A stretch of DNA of 64,000 bases. It comes from Mixophyes australis. Taxonomy: Eukaryota; Chordata; Amphibia; Anura; Limnodynastidae. A model generated the notes under the pieces. That model worked only from the letters and a program-made list of their open reading frames with translations. It made no database searches and was not told the DNA's origin. A program made the position numbers and the translations under genes. Below are positions 36,486 to 48,500 of the stretch, in pieces (positions within the stretch are counted from its first letter, which is position 1; every line of letters starts with the position of its first letter). The DNA lies in assembly GCA_036250195.1 (NCBI GenBank), contig JAVHZZ010000004.1:161012727-161076726 (forward strand), written 5' to 3'.

Positions 36486-37589
36486 GTAAGTTTAAAATTT
36501 GATTGGTAATACATTATTAATTCATATATAATTATAATTTTAAGCAAACACTTCACTATCTCTTTACTTTGTTAGATGTTTACATTGATACAAATAGGGT
36601 TTTCCGCCGATAATTTGACCAGAATTGGTAGCAAGACACACTATCCATTGCAGAGCAAACCCCACCCTTAGGCAGAGTCACTGTACACATCCCACTTACT
36701 GTACACCATACTGATAAATCAGAACCCTTCTTTTTTCTCACATTCTTGCTCTGCTGCCTGTCTAGATGAGCAGTCACAATAAGGCATTATGGTTCTGTAT
36801 TCTGTAGTGTGTCCTGCTTGCTTAGCTATGGCTGGATACACTGCAGATCCACATCACACAATTGTAGTTCTCAAAGGACTCTAATACTGCCTGTTGGTGC
36901 TAAGATCCCATTAGCTTGTCAGTACAACAATGGGGAGCTTGAAAAGACTTGGGAGTACGAATGCAGATAGGAACACTACAGTGGTGAGTTTACAGCCACT
37001 CCCCCCTCTGACATTTACATCCAGGCACCATGGTTAGGAGGTGAACATTCAAGGGAACACAATTGAAAAAAAAAATTCCCATATGCTGTCCACCTTAACT
37101 TGGCACCAAAGGCACAACCCCTCAGTGCCTATATAGTAAATGTGGCCATGCATCTCAGGGTGTAGGCTACACTTCTGCTTACAGAATAGTCTACCTGCCC
37201 TGATTAAGTAATGACAGAGGTATACTGTGTTTTAATATGTAGTCTAGTCCACTAAATCATATTGGCATACAGCGAAATTTGCTTTTTTAGTAAGTAACTA
37301 GCTAACTAACTAAATAGCTACCAGTGAAATAATAATATAAAACACCAGGCCAATAATAACAAATTAACCATATTTACAAATTCTCTGATCAGTATATTTG
37401 TCAAATAAACATTAAGTTTTCAAGTGTATAACAATCCCCGTTCACCCTGAATCTGATACTTGCTGGAATTGTTATAATGGTCATGATAATGTTAAGTTAA
37501 TTGTCTCTATAAGTGACTACATAAAAATAGAGATGTTCACTGACCCCCATGTGCCCAACTGTACTAGAGACTGCCAAGAAATGTGCCCT

Positions 37590-37800
37590 CCTGTGTCCCT
37601 CTGTGAAATGGCGCTGGATCGCCGTGGAGGGCGGTACTTATAGAATCCAAAACTCGTGAGATCCGACGACGTAATGATGACGTTCTGCCTCGTTTTAAAT
37701 TACGAGGGCGTGTGAAAGTACGGCAGTTCGGCTCGATACTTGGATCTGCCACGTTCGGGTGTATTTAGTTCTCAGGGAACCAAGTCTGAGCTTTTCTACA
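37590..37800 (-). repeat. Unclassified CpG-containing repeat fragment
   Basis: This segment is rich in CpG (ATCCGACGACGTAATGATGA, GTACGGCAGTTCGGCTCG) compared with the surrounding intron, so its base composition is foreign. It resembles an LTR or another interspersed repeat rather than a gene, but I see no ends. The open frame at 37564-37752 is short and without motifs. Confidence 0.45.
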
Positions 37801-38559
37801 TAAAAAGCGCTGGCTTATAAACTGGGAGATTTTGAAGAGGACTCATCACCTGGTCTTAAACTATTATTTTTAACAGTATTATTTAGTGCCTTATGTGGTT
37901 TGCCTGGGAAAAGCAAACCTTTCCCTTGACTGGCTTCCTTTAGCCCATACAACTCAGCCCACACTGTAGAAGAGTGGCATATAAAGAGAGCAATATAAGT
38001 ATCTGGACTGAGAGCAAGTAGTCTGAAAGATCACCTTGGAAAACAAGTCAGAGTGTCAGAGAAGAGAGCTTCCTCTTTTCTTCAGGAGACGGTATAGCAC
38101 ATAAACCGCACTCTGAATAAATGGTTCTCTCCCAAGTGAATGGGGCCCTTGACGAACCCCGTTTTTTAATACTTACACAGGGCACAAGGTGCTCTGCAGT
38201 AGAGCAAAAATAACATCAGAAAGTCTAGTGACAAAGGATCGATCCCTCTCAGTAGATGAGGAATACATTGAAGAAATATATTGGTCAATGTTAAATATAT
38301 AACTACTAATGGTACTATGTTAGTAGCTCCAGCAGTAGCTTCTTAAATATGTTGCTTAATATATGGTATATTGTGATCATATTGATATTTCGTTCTATAC
38401 TGATCATTTCAATATAGTTTTTTCTCAAGTAATTAACAACAGAAAATTCCATTGCCTATGATACTATACACAGCAGCTGCCAATGGTAGCTGTAATAAAA
38501 TATACATATAACTTGTGAAAGTTCCCATAATTTTCAATTAATAGTACTTTCAAAACAGC

Positions 38560-38880
38560 TTCCTGCAGGTTATTACGGTCAAGCATTTTCCTTACAAAAG
38601 AAATCATTCAGCCTTACTAATTAGTAACTGGGGCTTTAAAGGTCTGCATATCTCACGGTGCAAATCGTGAATGCCTTTAGTTACCAGTAGGCTTTTGTTT
38701 TCTTTCCAATTTTGTGACTCGTTTTTTTCTTTTTTATTAATATAGATGTCTTTATATAATATTTTATATTAATGAAATATAATTTAAGAACAGAAGCCTA
38801 TTACTATTTATATAAAAATAGATTTTTGAGTGTGTTGCTTTCACAAATTCTTTCATACATTAATTTTTTTTATGCTTCAG
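38560..38880. other. Repeat-poor tract, possible conserved non-coding DNA
   Basis: Non-repetitive sequence with TTACTAATTAGTAACTGG (about 38613-38630), a palindromic homeodomain-like site, and a second AGTTACCAGTAGG block. It may be a regulatory element. There is no direct evidence. The intervals 36500-37580 and 37800-38560 hold nothing recognisable. Confidence 0.3.
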
Positions 38881-39599
38881 TTCATAAATTCTACAATGCA
38901 AAACTAAACAAATATTAAAACAAAACTGGGGATGATTGTCTTATTGCATGGCCATTGTGCCTATAATGTGGAAAATGAGGCAATAGTCTAATGCTAGCCA
39001 CACATGCTAGCTATTATTTAGCAGCTGGCTTTGGGCAGTATGTGTGGCACACAAATTGATCCAAATTGATTGGATCAGCAGAACACACTAAGCCAAGTAA
39101 GTGCAGCTATGCTTCCGGGCATACCACCTTTCTGCAGGGTGGGGGCACTGGAGCAATTTGCGTGTTGAATGGGGGAGTGTTGAAGCACTGCAAAGTGCTG
39201 AATGGGCTTTTTTATATAAATGCCAACGCGGGCAAGAGAGCGCTGGAGAACCCAGGAAATATCACTTTAGTAGATCAATATCATCAGCTAATTAAATGTG
39301 GTGGGAAGATGACCACTATTTGCTTGGTTGTTCAGTCATATTCCAAACATTAACAGGCCCTAGTGATGAAGGTGGATGCAAATGCTTGATCCCATTCAGT
39401 TTGGTCACCTGCATTCTTTCTCCCACATGGCAAATAAGAGGGTCCCATCTGGAGCGATCCTTATTACCTGTTGAAGACTAAACAGCTGGAGTTGAAAAGA
39501 GCCCTTGTGATACCCACCTAGGACTAATATCAAATATATTGAATATTATGATCATCACATTATATTCTTCCTATAATGTCACAAATTTACATTTATTTT

Positions 39600-40137
39600 C
39601 TTAGCTGGGTAACATATTCAAACAGGCTTTAAAAACCCATCTTTTCTTAAAAGCCTTCCAGTCTTCCACTTAACTACCCACCTTGTCATACTCTTCCACC
39701 CCCCCTCTTCCCCCTTCCTGACTAAGCCTCCTTTCTCCCCCTTTCCTCCTCTCACCCTTGTGTCTCTCTGTCTGTCCATCCCTCCCCTTAGATTGTACGC
39801 TTCTTGAAGCAGGGCCACCTCTCCTCCTGTTCTCCACCAGTTATAACTCTGCTCTCCAGCTACTCAGCCTCCTCCTTGAGGACCTTCTGCCCTTCGACCC
39901 CTCTCGCTACTCTCTTCACCTCTCTGTGGCTCTCACCTGTCATCTGCGCCCTCTCTCTTGGGCTCACTCTACCAACGTATGCGGACTATCCCTTTCCCCC
40001 ACCCCCACTAGCTGTCTTTTGAGCTTCCTGGGTTACTGTGCTACTTGTTAACTGTACCATGCTGTCTCACCCTGTACTGTGATATTGTCTGTCCCTGTAC
40101 GGCGATACGGATACCTTGTGGCACCCTATAAATAAAA

Positions 40138-40170
<33 letters not shown>
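39600..40170 (+). mobile_element. L2-type LINE 3' end with TAA tail
   Basis: Just after 39617 the frame reads FKQALKTHLFLKAFQSS, the conserved C-terminus of L2-group reverse transcriptase. A C/T-rich stretch and a 3' UTR with GATTGTACGCTTCTTGAAGC and CTTGTGGCACCCTATAAAT follow, then (TAA)n at 40141-40170. The copy is 5'-truncated. Confidence 0.8.
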
Positions 40171-40171
<1 letters not shown>

Positions 40172-40801
40172 TGCACCATGACATTGTCTGTGATATAAAG
40201 GTGTTTTGCACTGCATGGAAGTTGATAAATATTTGGCCAGCGAAGTATGTTGTTACATGTTATGATGTGCAGATTATTAATCAATGACTTTTAGTTACTG
40301 TCTTGTTCATCATTGATTAAGAATACAATTAGGATAACATATTCAAGGTTTATTAAAGAAAATTAACTCAAGGTCAATATCCCTGCTGAGAATTATCACT
40401 TTATTGGTTGCAGCTCATGTAGTTAAAATCTGTTTTTTTCTAATCAATATAAATGGACTACGTGTTAAATAAACTTACATTGTTTAAGCTGTGATACTTT
40501 GTATTTTCCAAATTATTTACTGCATAATGCAACTTGCAGAAGTAACTGGTTTGAAATCCCAGTTGAGTATTGATGGACCTGCTTGATTATTTTTTACCAT
40601 GTGCACATTTGTCCTATGAAAATATCGATGTAATTTTGCTTTATACCTTGGAAGACAAAAACAGACAGGCAGTTAGGGGGATGAGAAACATATTTGTTAT
40701 TTTGCTTCCAATAGCTCAAAACTGAAGATATTATAGACAAGTCTATATTGATGGTTGGATCTTTTTATTAAGGTCAGTCTTCCTGTCTATATAACCATTT
40801 A

Positions 40802-41107
40802 GGGCCTGAATCATTAAGGAAAGTAAGGCAAGAAAAGAGTAAATGTTCTCTGGGACAAACCATGTTACAATGCAAGGGGTGCAAATTAGTTTATTATTTT
40901 GCATATAAGTTAAATACTCGCTGTTTTTTCACGTATTACACAAATACTTGATAGCTTTATTTTTACACTGAAATTTAAAGTTGACCTAGGACATGCTCTA
41001 CCCCAACTATAAATCTGTCCCCACATTTTAAATTTACCTCCCCCTCCAATGCAACAGGTGCAAAGTTACTCCTGTTTTATGCTTTATTCCATTAATGACT
41101 TAAACTC
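40802..41107. mobile_element. TTAAGGAAAG-end MITE, copy C
   Basis: It starts GGGCCTGAATCATTAAGG and carries the same interior as copies at 16612 and 19055. The right end is worn (CCATTAATGACTTAAACTC). It directly abuts the TAA target site of the next MITE at 41111. Confidence 0.85.
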
Positions 41108-41110
41108 TAA

Positions 41111-41334
41111 GGGGCATATTCAATTGTCGCTGTTTTCAGCGGCGTTAAAACTACTACCGTTATTACGGTAATAGTTAGCTGGATTTCAGCTCGCGACTCA
41201 TGGAGCTCTGAGCTGAAATCCAGCGAGAAAACTACCATAATAACAGTTTTTACGAGCACTATTACCGTAATAACAGTAATAAGTGCGTGCGCCGTGAGAT
41301 TTTTGGCGTTTCCGCCGACAATTGAATACGCCCC
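41111..41334. mobile_element. PIF/Harbinger-like MITE, copy 3
   Basis: The element is 224 bp, starting GGGGCATATTCAATTGTCG and ending CGACAATTGAATACGCCCC, with TAA on each side (41108-41110 and 41335-41337). Internal arms pair (GCTGGATTTCAGCTCGCG against GAGCTGAAATCCAGCGAG), and TTACCGTTATTACGGTAAT blocks are repeated. It is the cleanest of the three copies. Confidence 0.9.
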
Positions 41335-42349
41335 TAAAATGTTAATAGCAGAGAGCAACAGTTTGCACTTCGTGATATAGCAAGCGTACAATTGCAAACC
41401 TACTTTAACTCTTCTATGACAAGACTGTCAAGATTGGTATACTTTGATGTTTGAAAATAATCTTGTAAAGGGGACATGTTTGATAAAATCTGAATCTCCC
41501 CCATCCTTTCCTATTAGTTACTGTCAATTCAGCTGCTTCCTTTGAGTGTGAATGCAGTGCTTATTTTCAAATGTGCTTCTATCTCTCCCTCTTTGCCCCT
41601 ACTGTCAGCCATTATAATAGTGTTCCTTTGGTAGCACACAATAATCATCACCAAATAAGTAAGCAGTACTTTGACGTTTGAAGTAACATACGTACTTCTT
41701 TAGTATTGTGCAAATTGTATTAGCAGATGGACCATGAAATTGTTCTATGGAGACATTTACCTATGTATGTCTTCCCCCATAATATATGCATAATTGTGCA
41801 AATGTAGATGCAACTTGCCCTGGAAGATTTCAGCTTCGCAAATAACTACCTTAGTCCTCAAAAATGTTTCCATTATTTCTCCTGATGTAGAATATCTCTG
41901 TAACTTCAGATGACTTCCAAGCACTACAGATTGCAGCTTGATTTAAGCAGTTGCTTCCTCTCCCACTCAATCTCTGTCAGGAACTAAGCAGAGTACGTCC
42001 TTTCCTGTGTTTTGCTTTATTACTGATGGTCTTAAATATGAGTTGGGACATTCTGTTGTTTTATTGTGCTTTACTTTCCAAGTGTATAATTCTAATGTGA
42101 TCATTGATCATGACTTTCTACAAAGATATATAGGTTCAACGTTTGCCAAATTCTTAAGGATTATGATTGTAGTAATTTTGAAGAATATTTACATTTTAGA
42201 AAACATTTGACTTTTTATTTTTGTGATAGTTCTTGTACATGACACATAACCACATTTATATCACAGGAAATAGCAATACATTGCTGTCCGCAGGAATTCT
42301 ATAGTACCTGTAAATATAAATTACTGCAATGGACAAAACTGCTTCTACT

Positions 42350-42850
42350 AACATGCAAAACCACCAACACAATTGTACCAACCTGCCCTCCCTTACAAAA
42401 GACTTTCCTCCAGCTTCCAAACCTTCAAGTGTTTCTTGAAAGCTCACCTCTTCAGCCAAGCTTATCAAATTCCTTAACCACCCTCTTAATCTCCCTAGGC
42501 TATGCTACACTATTACCACTTTCTACACAGTTCACACAAGACTTCCATATGTTATTTCTATATGCAATTGACCCTCTAACCCCCTGACAAACTTTGCTGT
42601 GTGTCTGGATCATATAGCTCACTAAGCACTTTTTACCCATTCAGTCTGGCTGGACCAATATGTGATATGTAGTTCTTGACCTCATGTATCAAACTCCCAT
42701 TGTCTTATAGAGCAGGGCCCTCCTACCTCGCTGTCCGTCTGCAATGCACAATCTTCTTTTATCACTGTTTCTGTTTCCCATTGTAAAGTGCTATGGGATA
42801 TGCTGGTGCTATATAAATAAATGTTAATAATTACAATAATAATAATTATA
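42350..42850 (+). mobile_element. L2-type LINE 3' end
   Basis: Near 42424-42460 a frame reads FKCFLKAHLFSQAYQ, the LINE reverse transcriptase C-terminus. A 3' UTR follows, ending CATTGTAAAGTGCTATGGGA, then GGTGCTATATAAATAAATG and a (TAA)-rich tail. The copy is truncated and inactive. Confidence 0.8.
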
Positions 42851-42892
42851 GTGATGACGGTCAATTTTTTTCTGTCATCTGATCTGTACAGA

Positions 42893-42965
42893 GAATTTGT
42901 AATCATTCGTCTGCAACAGTCTCTGTCCTATTGGAGTTTACAGTCTAAATTCTCTATCATGACTC
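42893..42965 (-). mobile_element. SINE body fragment, reverse orientation
   Basis: CAGTCTCTGTCCTATTGGAG and TTTACAGTCTAAATTCTCT match the reverse complement of the SINE body seen at 28080-28120. It is short and diverged. Confidence 0.5.
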
Positions 42966-43029
42966 CAGTGATACAAGAAAACAATGTTAACAACTGTGCT
43001 ACTGTGTTTACAATTATAATCTGAGGATA

Positions 43030-44370
43030 TAGATTTCCAACATCCCATTAATACAGGATGCCATTTTTAAATTTCCAAATCCTGACTATAAAAAAATACC
43101 ATATTGAAATAAGGAAAACATTTTGTTATATGAATGCCTTTCAGCTCTGCAACATTATGTATTCATGGAATAACCATCAATATTGATTAATGTTTGATAA
43201 ATAAGTAAAGGTAAATTGTTTAATTTTGTGAAATTATTATATTTGCTTTGCTTTAAAGCTTTTAATATACTTTGGGTGAAATATATAGTTTTGTTTGTCT
43301 TAACGTCTGTTTTTGGGCAAGACTTAAATACCAGTGTAAATACTGCAGTCACAGGGGGTCACAGCCAAAATAAGGTCATGCAGCCAGGTAATACAATTCT
43401 ATATGTTTTTAATGAAACATAAAAATGAACGCATTTCTAACTACTATTCTGGATATTTCAAATTATTATTTAATAACTCCATATTTATGTTACAACCATG
43501 ACTAAATCTGTGGATTGTGAGTAGCATTCTCAGATCATTGCTATAGTTAGCTGCCATTAATTGAAACTATCATAAGACACAATATTCTGTACCCACTGAT
43601 TGTTACAAGGATCACATGTTCTCCTGTGGGAAATAAGAAAGAAGTTAATTAGAGCACGTTTCACAGAGAAATGCTTAGTGAAGCAAGGATGTCAAATTCC
43701 AAGAACCACATTCTGTAAGATTTGGGGATTGTAGACCAGAAATGGCATTTTAATGCAAAATATTGATTTTAATCAAGAGCACTGTGTTGAAGATTGCACA
43801 TCTGGTCAAATAATGATTAGACTGTGTGCTGTGTATAAAAGCAATACAGTATATGCTAACTCACTTTATGTCACAATGAGATAATGACCTAGCCGAATCT
43901 AAGAATTTCTACTTGCTACATTGTTAACAACTTTGTTAAAATAGATTTAATGCAAAACTGACCACCCTGGATCATAATACCACTGACCTGAAGGTTGTTG
44001 ACTGTTATGATAAAAGTGCAGCACCATTTAAATTCAAAATAGAGTATACAAAATGTACTTTCACTTTTACCAATAAATATGTAAAATAGTATATATCGTG
44101 ATGAAATATAGTTTAGAGAGATTGGGGCATACTTAGAGTTGTTGTTCTGCAAGGGGTGCAAATGCAAAAATGTTTTGCTTGAAGGACAAATAAGGCATGC
44201 TCTTGTATGCTGCACATGTATATTAGCCAGCTGTATTGGCACACTACATATTAGAGCTGGGTTAGACTGCCACCTTATGCATTTAATCCTATGCTGCACA
44301 AATTGTTTTTTCCAGGTGTAAATGTTGCACCCAGCAATGGGTTTGTTCCTAACTCTAAATCAGCCACAGT
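43030..44370. other. Intron sequence with no recognised feature
   Basis: I see no repeat boundary, gene or RNA structure. Open frames of up to 127 codons (43916-44299, minus) have no motif. Confidence 0.5.
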
Positions 44371-44374
44371 ATGT

Positions 44375-44607
44375 TATGAGACATTGTCCTCCGGGTTCTC
44401 TGGTTTCCTCCCACACATTTCAAAAACATACTAGTAGGCTAATTGGCTGCTATTAAATTGACCTTAATCTCTCTCGGCCGGGTGTGTGTGCGTGTTAGGG
44501 AATTTAGACTGTAAGCTCCAATGGGCAGAGACTGATCTGAGTGAGTTCTCTGTACAGCGCTGCAGAATTAGTGGTGCTATATAAATAGCTGATGATGATG
44601 ATGATTG
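44375..44607 (+). mobile_element. tRNA-derived SINE, 5'-truncated
   Basis: It runs in order through TTCTCTGGTTTCCTCCCACA, ACATACTAGTAGGCTAATTG, GACTGTAAGCTCCAATGGGC, TGTACAGCGCTGCAGAATTA and TGGTGCTATATAAATAGC, with a (TGATGA)n tail. This is the same SINE as 28006-28331 in the opposite orientation, lacking the tRNA-like head. Confidence 0.85.
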
Positions 44608-44640
44608 TAAACTGTTATCTATGTGTATAAAATAGTAGAT

Positions 44641-45221
44641 CAGGGGTGTCCAACCTTTTAGCTTCCCTGGGCCACATTGGAAGACGACGACGAGTTGGTT
44701 TGGGCCGCACATAAAATACACTAACACTAACGATAGCTGATCATCGAAAAAAACATAGAAAACATAGTTAACATATTAAACTTACTTGGAAATGAAGTTA
44801 GTAAGAGTTAGGAAACCTATTGCAGAAACATGATTAAAGCAGTAGTCCCATTACCAGCTACAATTTAACTTACCTGCATCTGCCCCTTAGTGGGTTTCGG
44901 GGAATTAAAATTCAGAGTAACAACAATAAGATACTGGATAATCTTTCACTGCTGCTGATAGTTTGCGCGGGTGACTCCTCTGTGCTGCGCTACGCAATGG
45001 ATGTCGGGTGTGATGATGTCACCCCCGACATTCACTGCGAGCGCCACACGGAGGAGGAGACCAGGGAGGGAGGGAGCCGGAGCGCCAGCTGATGTGACCG
45101 CAAGGTAAGTATTTCTTTTTTTTTGCAGGATTTTTTTTTTCAGCGCTGCCCCCTTGCCACAAACAAAACTCCTGCTGGGCCACATTTACAGGCATGCTGG
45201 GCCGCATGTTGGACAACCATG
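44641..45221. mobile_element. hAT (Charlie-like) non-autonomous element
   Basis: The element is 581 bp. The left end CAGGGGTGTCCAACC and inverted right end CATGGTTGTCCAACATGCGG match the Charlie-type hAT terminus. The flanking 8-mers are identical: TAGTAGAT at 44633-44640 and 45222-45229. A GGGCCACA/GGGCCGCA motif recurs near both ends. There is no transposase. Confidence 0.93.
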
Positions 45222-46185
45222 TAGTAGATGGTTATACACAGGGTAGATTTTCTTGATATCACCAGTTAAAACAGCAATCCCATGAAAAAAGTGTCAGGCT
45301 AAAAGGAGAATGTTGACATTTTCCATTTTTGCATGTTTTTTTTTGTTCGGGCTGCTATTAATGATTTAGAATTCTGCTTAGTGTAATGGACAACCATGGC
45401 AACCACAGTCTCATGGCACATGAATATGCAGAGTGACTTTGGAATCTGTCTAAAATAAACTCATACACCCCCCCGTCATCACATGACAGTCTGAGAGTAG
45501 TGTAGCAGACTGACTGTGTCTGTGTCTGGGAGACATATTTTCTAACTCGTATAGAGATTTTGAAAAGGAGATAACAGTTTGTAGATAACTGCAAACAGCT
45601 AAGAAAAATGACTGATTCATGCCTAAAAGGTACTTAACGAAAAATCTTCAATGTGGGATTGCTGCTTTAATCATGGGTACTTTACTATTTCAAAACCTAT
45701 GACAGTGGATATAAAAAAAAGCTAGATTGGTCTATAAGTATTTAATAGTACTCTAGAATCATATGTAAATTAAGGTGCATCTCACTAGAGAAGGCAGTGT
45801 TAAACAAATACAAAAGCTTGAAACAGGATACAGAAAAATTTGTCAGTATTCTACCAACTTTTATCTCTTGCTCGACCATTTAGAGTGATAGAAACAGGAC
45901 TGTTGCTAACATTTTCTGTTTATTGCATATTCATTCACAATGTAAAAAAAACATGGTTGTGAACATGTTATACTTAAAGTTTTCTATTAAAGAACAATTT
46001 TAGAATAACCAAAGAGCACATTTTCAATTGTTATTGAACAAAAAAACTCTTGATAGCAGAACTTGTTTAAAAGTCATCAAACATGACAATTAATTGCATT
46101 CAGATCTATAAACCTTCAGTGACTTTTAACATTTTTAAGGAGTGATTAGACATATTTGATAGGATATAGTAGAGTTATTTTAGCT

Positions 46186-46444
46186 CATACTTGCCAACAT
46201 TTTTTTTTCTTTTTCCGGGAGATGCCGGCTGGGACGTGGGCGTGCAGGGGGCGGGGCTGCGAAATCGCGTCATTTTGGCCCCGCCCCCGTGACGGAATGA
46301 CGCAAATCGCGTCATTTTACAGTGGGGGCGGGGCTAAATGCCGCGATTCCGGGTGAATCGCGGCGTTTAAACTAAATTTTCCCCCCTTCCTATCAGGGAA
46401 AATGCGGGAGTCTCCCGGACAATCCGGGAGAGTTGGCAAGTATG
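46186..46444. mobile_element. hAT-like MITE (CATACTTGCCAAC family)
   Basis: The element is 259 bp, starting CATACTTGCCAACATTTTT and ending CCGGGAGAGTTGGCAAGTATG in inverted sense, with identical flanking 8-mers TTTTAGCT (46178-46185 and 46445-46452). The interior is GC-rich and palindromic, with AAATCGCGTCATTTT present twice. The undamaged target duplication suggests a relatively recent insertion. Confidence 0.93.
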
Positions 46445-46859
46445 TTTTAGCTTACTTACTGTTTGTAGACCCAATGCTGCATGTTTATAGTTATATGGAT
46501 GTTTACACGTGCCATTTCTGGAAAAATAAACTACTTTGATGTAAATGCACTTATTCAGCGTGAATATTGTTTTAGCACTTTGAACTATGGCACAAAAAGC
46601 AATACAAACTTCATGAAAAAAATTATTTAAGAACTGCAAATAGGCAAACCTGTAGCTCAAATCTGTTGTGTGACATGATGCACCATTTTAGTAGAGAAGT
46701 GTATGGATTTGTGGGGAAGATGGTGGTGTCTGTGCATATTGAAAGAGTGTGGTGAGACCAGGCACATTCCTCAATGAGTATGGATCAAGCACATAAGTGT
46801 GGCTACTTTAGCATCAACATGCAAAAAGAACCGCCATCTGTAGAAATCTGGCTGCATTG

Positions 46860-47340
46860 TTAAGAGAGAGTCAATATCTTCAATAACATTTTATTGTATA
46901 ATTAAGAGAAGTAATTCAAGAAACCGTAGCTATTTTTTAAAGACCTGGGTGACAAATTCTGCTGTGCTAATCAGAAATACTCACAGATTTGTCAGTTGGT
47001 AATTAAATGCCATATGTTCACATTAACACATAGGGAAGCTGTTAATTAATGCAGGCAATGCTTGCCTGTGATTTGCAAAAATTTATCCATGGACCAAAGT
47101 GTTAAAATATGTACAATTAAAAATATATTTTTTTACACAATTAAAGAATGTAATTAAATGATTTATTTCCATGGTAAAGGCATGCAGTCAAAACCATAGA
47201 GAAAGCTTGGACATTGATGACATAGGTGTTTAGTTGTGAAACATGTAATGCAAATAGGTTGCAGGTATGAGGCTCAGTTTTGCATCCAAGCATCATCCTA
47301 ATTAAAGTTAAATTGTATGTTAATACCTTGCTTGTAACTC
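46860..47340. other. Repeat-poor tract, possible conserved non-coding DNA
   Basis: Non-repetitive sequence with GCTGTTAATTAATGCAGGCA (about 47038-47057) and TTTATTTCCATGG motifs. It sits between two transposons without being interrupted. No alignment is available to test conservation. Confidence 0.3.
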
Positions 47341-47350
47341 ACAAAAGCAT

Positions 47351-47872
47351 AGGGGGAGATTTATCAAACCTTCATTATCATCATCATCCACATTTATTTA
47401 TATAGCGCCAGCAGATTCCGTAGCGCTTTACAATTGGGAACAAACATTAATAAGACAATACTGGGTAATACATACAGACAGAGAGGTAAGAGAACCCTGC
47501 TCGCAAGCTTACAATCTATAGGACAAAGGGAGTTTGAAACACAAGGGCATGTGCTAACCTTCTAAAAAAAAATGCGGAGGTGTTGTCCATAGTAACCAAT
47601 TAGATTCTAGCTATCATTTTCTAGAGTGTAGTAGATAAAAGATAGCTAGAAACTGATTGGTTGCTATGGGCAACACATACACCTAAGGAAGAGCTGGGAA
47701 ATTCTACCCTGAGGGGCAAGACTGGACTATTAGACTATTTTAAAGGGAAAAAAAACGCAGGAGGCCCAGTGAGCCAGCCCAAGGTAGCCTGCTATAGGAC
47801 CAGCCGAGGGGGCAGATGCCCCCCAGCCCAGCATACACTTTTCCCTATTTAGAATGTTTGATAAATCCACCC
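47351..47872. mobile_element. Foldback MITE broken by two insertions
   Basis: The left end GGGGGAGATTTATCAAAC and the right end GTTTGATAAATCCACCC form the inverted ends of a relative of 13285-13460. The shared core reads AACCAATTAGATTCTAGCT and, inverted, AGCTAGAAACTGATTGGTTG. A LINE 3' fragment (47374-47555) interrupts the left arm. About 160 bp of unrelated, GC-richer sequence (about 47683-47840) interrupts the right arm. Confidence 0.75.
47374..47555 (-). mobile_element. LINE 3' UTR fragment nested in the MITE
   Basis: The fragment is 182 bp, flanked by identical AACCTTC 7-mers (47367-47373 and 47556-47562), a target duplication. In reverse sense it reads GATTGTAAGCTTGCGAGCAG, CAATTGTAAAGCGCTACGG and GCTGGCGCTATATAAATAAA, then a (GATGAT)-type tail. 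That is the L2-type 3' end seen at 42750-42850. Confidence 0.85.
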
Positions 47873-47896
47873 ACCAGCAGGGTTACTTACTTCAAG

Positions 47897-47898
<2 letters not shown>

Positions 47899-47958
<60 letters not shown>
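47899..47958. repeat. (AT)n microsatellite
   Basis: An uninterrupted AT run of about 60 bp followed by a short GT run, read directly. Confidence 0.95.
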
Positions 47959-47966
<8 letters not shown>

Positions 47967-48398
47967 ATATAGATATATAAACTTTTTTTTTTATAATCAC
48001 TGTTGTTAAGTATGCAGTTCATTCTTCTGGAAAAATATGGCATAGCTTATGTAACATACATGTGATACTGACTTTTGGCAGACATAAAGACACACTTACC
48101 TAGCTCATACTATGTGGATGTATAGCGCATTTACATGTTTGCAGTATTTGTTCACCTAGCAAATACAAAGGAGCAGAACTGGATTCCAGTTTTGTGATTT
48201 ACCCTCACAAAATGGGGATACACCTAATTTCACAGGACTGCAAGTGCACATGAAATTTTGCAAGTGTGACAAGTCAAATCAAAGTCCAGCTATTTCCAGT
48301 TTCAGACCAACCCGTTCATTAATTTCAACATTGGCATTTTTCTCATAAAATGTTCCCAGTTTCGGCATCATTTCTATCATGTGTGTGAGGAGACATTT

Positions 48399-48500
48399 GG
48401 GGGTAAATGTATCAAATAGCGATTTTTTGCAAATCGCCGATATCCAGCAACTTTGCATGTTAAATTTAAAGCGGCAATGGCTTTAAAGGCAAAACCTGCT
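48399..48500. mobile_element. Left half of a GGGGTAAATGTATC foldback MITE
   Basis: The terminus GGGGGTAAATGTATCAAATA and the inner block TTAAATTTAAAGCGGCAATG match the inverted sequence at 52373-52482. No matching right arm follows locally, so the copy is truncated or its other arm has been lost. Confidence 0.6.

Noticed and set aside
43916..44299. 127-codon minus-strand open frame
   Set aside because: AT-rich, without a recognisable domain, and next to intronic repeats. Treated as chance.
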